Origin: CAXTTV01 sp964247295
GTDB lineage: Bacteria > Chloroflexota > Ktedonobacteria > Ktedonobacterales > Ktedonobacteraceae
NCBI GenBank assembly: GCA_964247295.1
Contig: CAXTTV010000199.1
Location: forward strand, 1 to 8,776
Length of the DNA stretch: 8,776 nt
Direction of reading: 5' to 3'
Positions 6,152-8,776 of the stretch are shown piece by piece. How positions within the stretch are numbered: the stretch's first letter is position 1; each line of letters starts with the position of its first letter. The translations under genes and the position numbers were made by a program. The notes below the pieces were generated by a model, which saw only the letters and a list, made by a program, of their open reading frames with translations, did not search any database and had not been told where the DNA came from.

Positions 6152-6181
6152 AGTATATCTATACGTAAAAGTTACTGTCAA
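6152..6181 (-). promoter_or_regulatory. Sigma70-type promoter of modAB
   Basis: On the minus strand, a perfect TTGACA -35 box (6176-6181), an 18-base spacer and TATACT (6152-6157, five of six). Transcription should start near 6145, about 30 bases before the modA ATG. This is the strongest promoter in the window. Confidence 0.72.
6153..6164. promoter_or_regulatory. Palindrome GTATA-TC-TATAC over the modA -10 box
   Basis: Perfect 5-bp inverted arms separated by two bases, overlapping the TATACT -10 box. Molybdate repressors of the ModE type act at TATA-rich inverted repeats over modA promoters in other bacteria, so an operator is plausible. The sequence is AT-rich, short and near the -10 consensus, so chance is a real alternative. 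Confidence 0.3.
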
Positions 6182-6251
6182 GCAGACAAAAATTTCTGAT
6201 GCATGCCAGTTCGCTATGTTAGTATCTTAGTACTCATGTGTGCGAGAGATA

Positions 6252-6281
6252 TTGACAGCGTTGTTCAAATTCGGCAACAAT
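6252..6281 (+). promoter_or_regulatory. Candidate promoter upstream of the TPR gene
   Basis: A perfect TTGACA (6252-6257), an 18-base spacer and AACAAT (6276-6281, four of six). It would give a leader of about 75 nt to ATG 6362 or 200 nt to ATG 6488. The -10 box is poor, so this is tentative. It lies in the 6114-6487 stretch, which otherwise holds only the modA control sites, the shared motif at 6308-6322 and low-quality open frame. Confidence 0.3.
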
Positions 6282-6307
6282 CTAATAAATACAGGTATTG
6301 CAATGTT

Positions 6308-6322
6308 CGGTTCTACTTAACA
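6308..6322 (+). repeat. Shared upstream motif, copy 2 (CGGTTCTACTTAACA)
   Basis: Second copy of the motif at 1017-1032, with one T fewer after CGG. It ends 39 bases before ATG 6362. Unlike copy 1, no acceptable -10 box follows its TTAACA at 15-18 bases (best is TATTGG), so if functional here it would be a protein-binding site rather than a -35 box. Confidence 0.35.
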
Positions 6323-6487
6323 CTTTTTCTTTGAATGTATTGGTAGCGTAATTCACTTTCTATGCCGTCTTCTATCAAAAAATTTGTACGTCCCCCTCGT
6401 TTTCCAGTCCAATGTATTTTTACTTTTTCAGGTTTGGCGAGTGCTCATAACCTGGTTCATGTGTATGAGAGGGAAGTAAAAACGTCC

Positions 6488-7543
6488 ATGCAATATAATC
6501 TCCGAAAAGAAGATGCCGATATACAGTACCACCTGGGGGTAAGTCTTCTGTACTCGCAACAGAGCGAGCGACAGGATACCCTTGGGCAGGCAATTGATTG
6601 TTTTCAGATCGCGCTGGACGGCTACCGGTTCGATCTCTATCCTCAGGAGTGGGGCGCAACCCAGCATCAATTAGGGATTGCCTTCCGAGATCTCCTGAAT
6701 GGTGATCGTCGGACAAATCTAGAGCGGTCATTGCGCTGTCTAAACGCGGCGCTCCAGGTAAGGGATCGCAAGACGTTTCCCCTAGAATGGGCAGCCACTC
6801 AGCGGCAGATTGGAAATACCTATCTGCAATTGTTAGATGAAGATCGCCAGACGAGCCTGCACTGTGCGATCCGTAGCTTTGAGGCGGCCCTGCAAGTGCT
6901 CTCTCCCGATGAGCATCTGGATGAATGGGGCGAGGTTCAACTTCATCTGGGCAACACTTATCTTTCACTTCCAGAAGGAAAGGACCAGAAGTGGCTGGAG
7001 CATGGGATTGCGTCACTGGAAAATGCCTTACTGCTCTACTCACGAGCAAATTTTCCTTTACAATGGGCTAAGATCCAGTACAGCCTGGGATCGGCCTATT
7101 ATCGCTGGACCCAGGGAGATGAGCAAGAGCATCTAGAGCGCGCGATTCAATGCTATGAGGAGGCGCTCAAGGTCTATAACCGCGAACACTTTCCAGTAAC
7201 CTGGGCCGCGACCCACCATAGTCTGGGCAAGGCCTACAGCATCCTATCTTATGAGCAGCGGCAATCAAACCTGTTGAAGGCCATCACCTGTTATGAGCAG
7301 GCGCTCCGCATCTACACGCGCGAAAGTTTTCCGGTTGACTGGGCTATGGCACAACACAATCGCGGCAATGCCTACCGGGATCTCACCAACGAGGACCGTG
7401 AGGTCCGCGAAAGCAATCTCCGCAATGCGCTGCTCTGCTATCACGCTTCAGCCTCCGTATTCCGCTCTATCTCAATGCCAGCGCAGTTTCGCAAGGTTCA
7501 GTATAACCTTCACAAGGCTCGCGTGGCTTTAGAGATGCTCTAG
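6488..7543 (+). CDS. Stand-alone tetratricopeptide-repeat protein with 46-residue units
   Basis: Predicted soluble protein of 351 aa from this ATG, made almost entirely of helical repeats. The unit reads roughly F-P-x-x-W-A-x-x-Q-x-x-L-G-x-A-Y, about eight variable residues with an acidic/Arg pair, then L-x-x-A-I-x-C-Y-x-x-A-L-x-V-Y. Tryptophans at 55, 101, 147, 193, 239 and 285 are exactly 46 residues apart. A seventh unit is degenerate (Phe334 for Trp) and follows a three-residue insertion. An incomplete unit starts the protein. Such repeats in filamentous and soil bacteria are often sensor regions of larger NB-ARC or CHAT-type proteins; here no effector domain is attached. Role unknown, probably protein binding. 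The frame is open from ATG 6362, but the 42 extra residues are unlike the repeats and AT-rich, and that ATG lacks a ribosome site. ATG 6488 follows GGAAG at 11 bases, also not ideal. Confidence 0.85.
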   Translation: MQYNLRKEDADIQYHLGVSLLYSQQSERQDTLGQAIDCFQIALDGYRFDLYPQEWGATQHQLGIAFRDLLNGDRRTNLERSLRCLNAALQVRDRKTFPLEWAATQRQIGNTYLQLLDEDRQTSLHCAIRSFEAALQVLSPDEHLDEWGEVQLHLGNTYLSLPEGKDQKWLEHGIASLENALLLYSRANFPLQWAKIQYSLGSAYYRWTQGDEQEHLERAIQCYEEALKVYNREHFPVTWAATHHSLGKAYSILSYEQRQSNLLKAITCYEQALRIYTRESFPVDWAMAQHNRGNAYRDLTNEDREVRESNLRNALLCYHASASVFRSISMPAQFRKVQYNLHKARVALEML

Positions 7544-7573
7544 TTTCTCAGTAAGACTGGCAGCGCTCACAAT

Positions 7574-7606
7574 GGTGGGAGGCCCGATACGTCACTTCCT
7601 CCCACC
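7574..7606 (+). terminator. Hairpin terminator of the TPR gene
   Basis: GGTGGGAGG (7574-7582) and CCTCCCACC (7598-7606) form a perfect 9-bp GC-rich stem with a 15-base loop, extendable by three pairs including one G-U on the plus strand. The tail GTTATTTATCC is T-rich but interrupted, and a T8 run comes 22 bases later (7629-7636). It lies 31 bases past the TPR stop, between convergent genes. On the minus strand no T-run follows the stem. Confidence 0.6.
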
Positions 7607-7653
7607 GTTATTTATCCGATCTGAAATGTTTTTTTTGAGTAGAAGAGATTTAT

Positions 7654-8523
7654 TTAGATTTTTACTCCCCAGACCGTCTGATAGAAACCGATAGCGCAAT
7701 ACGTATCCCGGTACACATCGATCCAGGCCTGCCGATAGAGGCGTTCAAACTCCTCTGTATCCACGATCCCTAGCTGGCTCAGAAAAGGCTCAAAGGCTTT
7801 TATCTTCATCAAGATATCTCCATAGGCTTCGGGATGACTCCCCACACTAGCGGAATAGTCGATAGAGAAAGTCTTCCGTCTAATTCTACGGTAACCAGCA
7901 TCGCGTAGCAGCAGCCCCATCACAGGGAGAATACCAATATGGTAACCATCCGGGGAGAAGCTTCGGCCCAATCGCGCAAATGCCCGCGTAAAGTACAGGT
8001 TTAACTGTTCAACAGCCAGACTATTCGAGATCGGTCGTTCGCCCTCGGTCAGGCGAATCACCCCTCCAGAACGCAAGATGCGCATGCACTCATGTAAAAG
8101 CGTCGGCCAGTCCTCGGGTCGAAGACAATGAAAAAGCTGACGACCATTAATCAGATCAAAAGAGGCATCGGGAAAATCGAGATATCTGAGGGTATCTACA
8201 GCTTTAAAGTGAGCATTTTCGAGACCCTGTGACCAGGCCTGGGCCCGAGCATAGTCAATCATCACCTGACTGAGATCGATCCCCATCACCTGAACTTTTG
8301 GATACTGATAGGCCACATCCATAGCCCAACCACCGGGGCCACAGTTCAGATCCAAAATGGCCTGGAGATGCTCAACCTCTGACTGTGAGCATTCTGAGAG
8401 GGGACTGCCCATCTCCTGTATCAACAGACGGTCATGGTGCATCAAGCCAGCAATCTCTATAGAGCTATCTTCCGCCAGCGTGATATATGTATCTTGCTCT
8501 TGTTTTTCCGCCAACTTTAACAT
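7654..8523 (-). CDS. Class I SAM-dependent methyltransferase
   Basis: Protein of 289 aa with a Rossmann-type methyltransferase domain at about 55-160. Motif I is I-L-D58-L-N-C-G-P-G-G (57-65), with Asn60 where Gly is commoner. The acidic ribose-binding residue is D83 in M-G-I-D-L-S. Motif III-like A-V-D110 and motif IV F-D-L-I (122-125) follow, then L-R-P-E-D-W and R-I-L-R-S-G-G (149-155). The C-terminal 130 residues, with many aromatics, probably form the substrate cap. Members of this broad group act on small molecules, quinones or lipids; the substrate here cannot be told. ATG 8523 is preferred because GGGGA lies upstream and the sequence from there (M-L-K-L-A-E-K) looks like a natural start. 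A GTG at 8556 would add 11 residues, but its possible ribosome site abuts the codon. It is single, with its own promoter, and converges on the TPR gene. Confidence 0.9.
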   Translation of the reverse strand: MLKLAEKQEQDTYITLAEDSSIEIAGLMHHDRLLIQEMGSPLSECSQSEVEHLQAILDLNCGPGGWAMDVAYQYPKVQVMGIDLSQVMIDYARAQAWSQGLENAHFKAVDTLRYLDFPDASFDLINGRQLFHCLRPEDWPTLLHECMRILRSGGVIRLTEGERPISNSLAVEQLNLYFTRAFARLGRSFSPDGYHIGILPVMGLLLRDAGYRRIRRKTFSIDYSASVGSHPEAYGDILMKIKAFEPFLSQLGIVDTEEFERLYRQAWIDVYRDTYCAIGFYQTVWGVKI

Positions 8524-8622
8524 AGATAATCCCCATCCCTTCCAAATTGCCAACACTCCCTGCTATAGTCCCCTAAATTTCCATTATTTAAAACTCAAAC
8601 CATTTAATACCTTATTTAACTC

Positions 8623-8651
8623 ATTATAATTGGTAAAATTGTGTTACGCAA
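8623..8651 (-). promoter_or_regulatory. Promoter of the methyltransferase gene
   Basis: On the minus strand, TTGCGT (8646-8651), a 17-base spacer and a perfect TATAAT (8623-8628). Transcription should start near 8616, about 93 bases before ATG 8523. The -35 box matches only three of six positions. Confidence 0.55.
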
Positions 8652-8667
8652 TATATTTAGACACATG

Positions 8668-8681
8668 CATACTAAAGTATG
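8668..8681. promoter_or_regulatory. Palindrome CATACT-AA-AGTATG upstream of the methyltransferase promoter
   Basis: Perfect 6-bp inverted arms around two bases, centred about 58 bases before the predicted transcription start and 17 bases beyond the -35 box. This is a usual position for an activator dimer that compensates for a weak -35 box. No regulator is known for it. Confidence 0.4.
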
Positions 8682-8776
8682 AAAATATTGATAGATTGGG
8701 TCGATATCTCAAAGTTAGCCAGCAAGCGAGTCTGTTGGGAAAGTCAGGAAGGGTCTTCTCACACGGTGCCATCGTC

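Noticed and set aside
6420..7049. Long minus-strand open frame of 209 codons opposite the TPR gene
   Set aside because: It is a shadow of the repeat-coding plus strand: the plus-strand protein shows clear periodic motifs and the opposite translation shows no family features.
8644..8772. Minus-strand open frame of 42 codons upstream of the methyltransferase
   Set aside because: It is short, has no recognisable motif, and its end overlaps the -35 box of the methyltransferase promoter. Its upstream region is outside the window, so no ribosome site can be judged.

Overview
The window reads as ordinary bacterial chromosome, roughly half GC, with seven protein-coding genes and short intergenic gaps. 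The 46-residue TPR repeats built on F-P-x-x-W-A-x-x-Q-x-x-L-G, a methyltransferase reading L-D-x-x-C-G-P-G-G-W-A-x-D-V-A, and a stand-alone NarL-type regulator together resemble Ktedonobacteria (Chloroflexota). That placement is from family resemblance only; there is no rRNA or other phylogenetic marker. I see no phage, transposon, CRISPR array, tRNA or rRNA.

Layout. 1-188 is gene-free and AT-rich. 189-986 (minus) is a NarL/FixJ response regulator without a kinase beside it. It diverges from 1075-1830 (plus), a YpgQ/YedJ-like HD phosphohydrolase with a good sigma70-type promoter and a palindrome over its -10. The HD gene converges on a minus-strand operon with the order of transcription parA (GTG start, 8-nt overlap), parB (GTG start, 26-nt gap), DinB-like protein. 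Behind a 251-nt gap that holds the parA promoter and leader hairpin lies a second minus-strand operon, modA-modB, joined by an ATGA overlap. It encodes a molybdate/tungstate-type binding lipoprotein and its permease, but no ModC ATPase is present. The modA upstream region (6114 onward) holds a near-consensus promoter and two palindromes. It runs into the upstream region of a plus-strand TPR gene (preferred start 6488, open frame from 6362). That gene converges, across a hairpin terminator, on a minus-strand SAM-dependent methyltransferase gene with its own promoter and an upstream palindrome. The last 95 bases show nothing I can assign.

How the parts relate. ParA and ParB form a chromosome-segregation pair; no parS matching the usual consensus is visible. 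ModA and ModB form two thirds of an oxyanion ABC importer and need an ATPase from elsewhere. The other genes look like independent units. I do not see a multi-gene novel system. The most distinctive signals are an extra segment in the CTP-binding domain of ParB, an exactly periodic stand-alone TPR array, a DinB-like gene as third member of the par operon, a motif shared upstream of the HD and TPR genes, and several compact palindromes at promoters.
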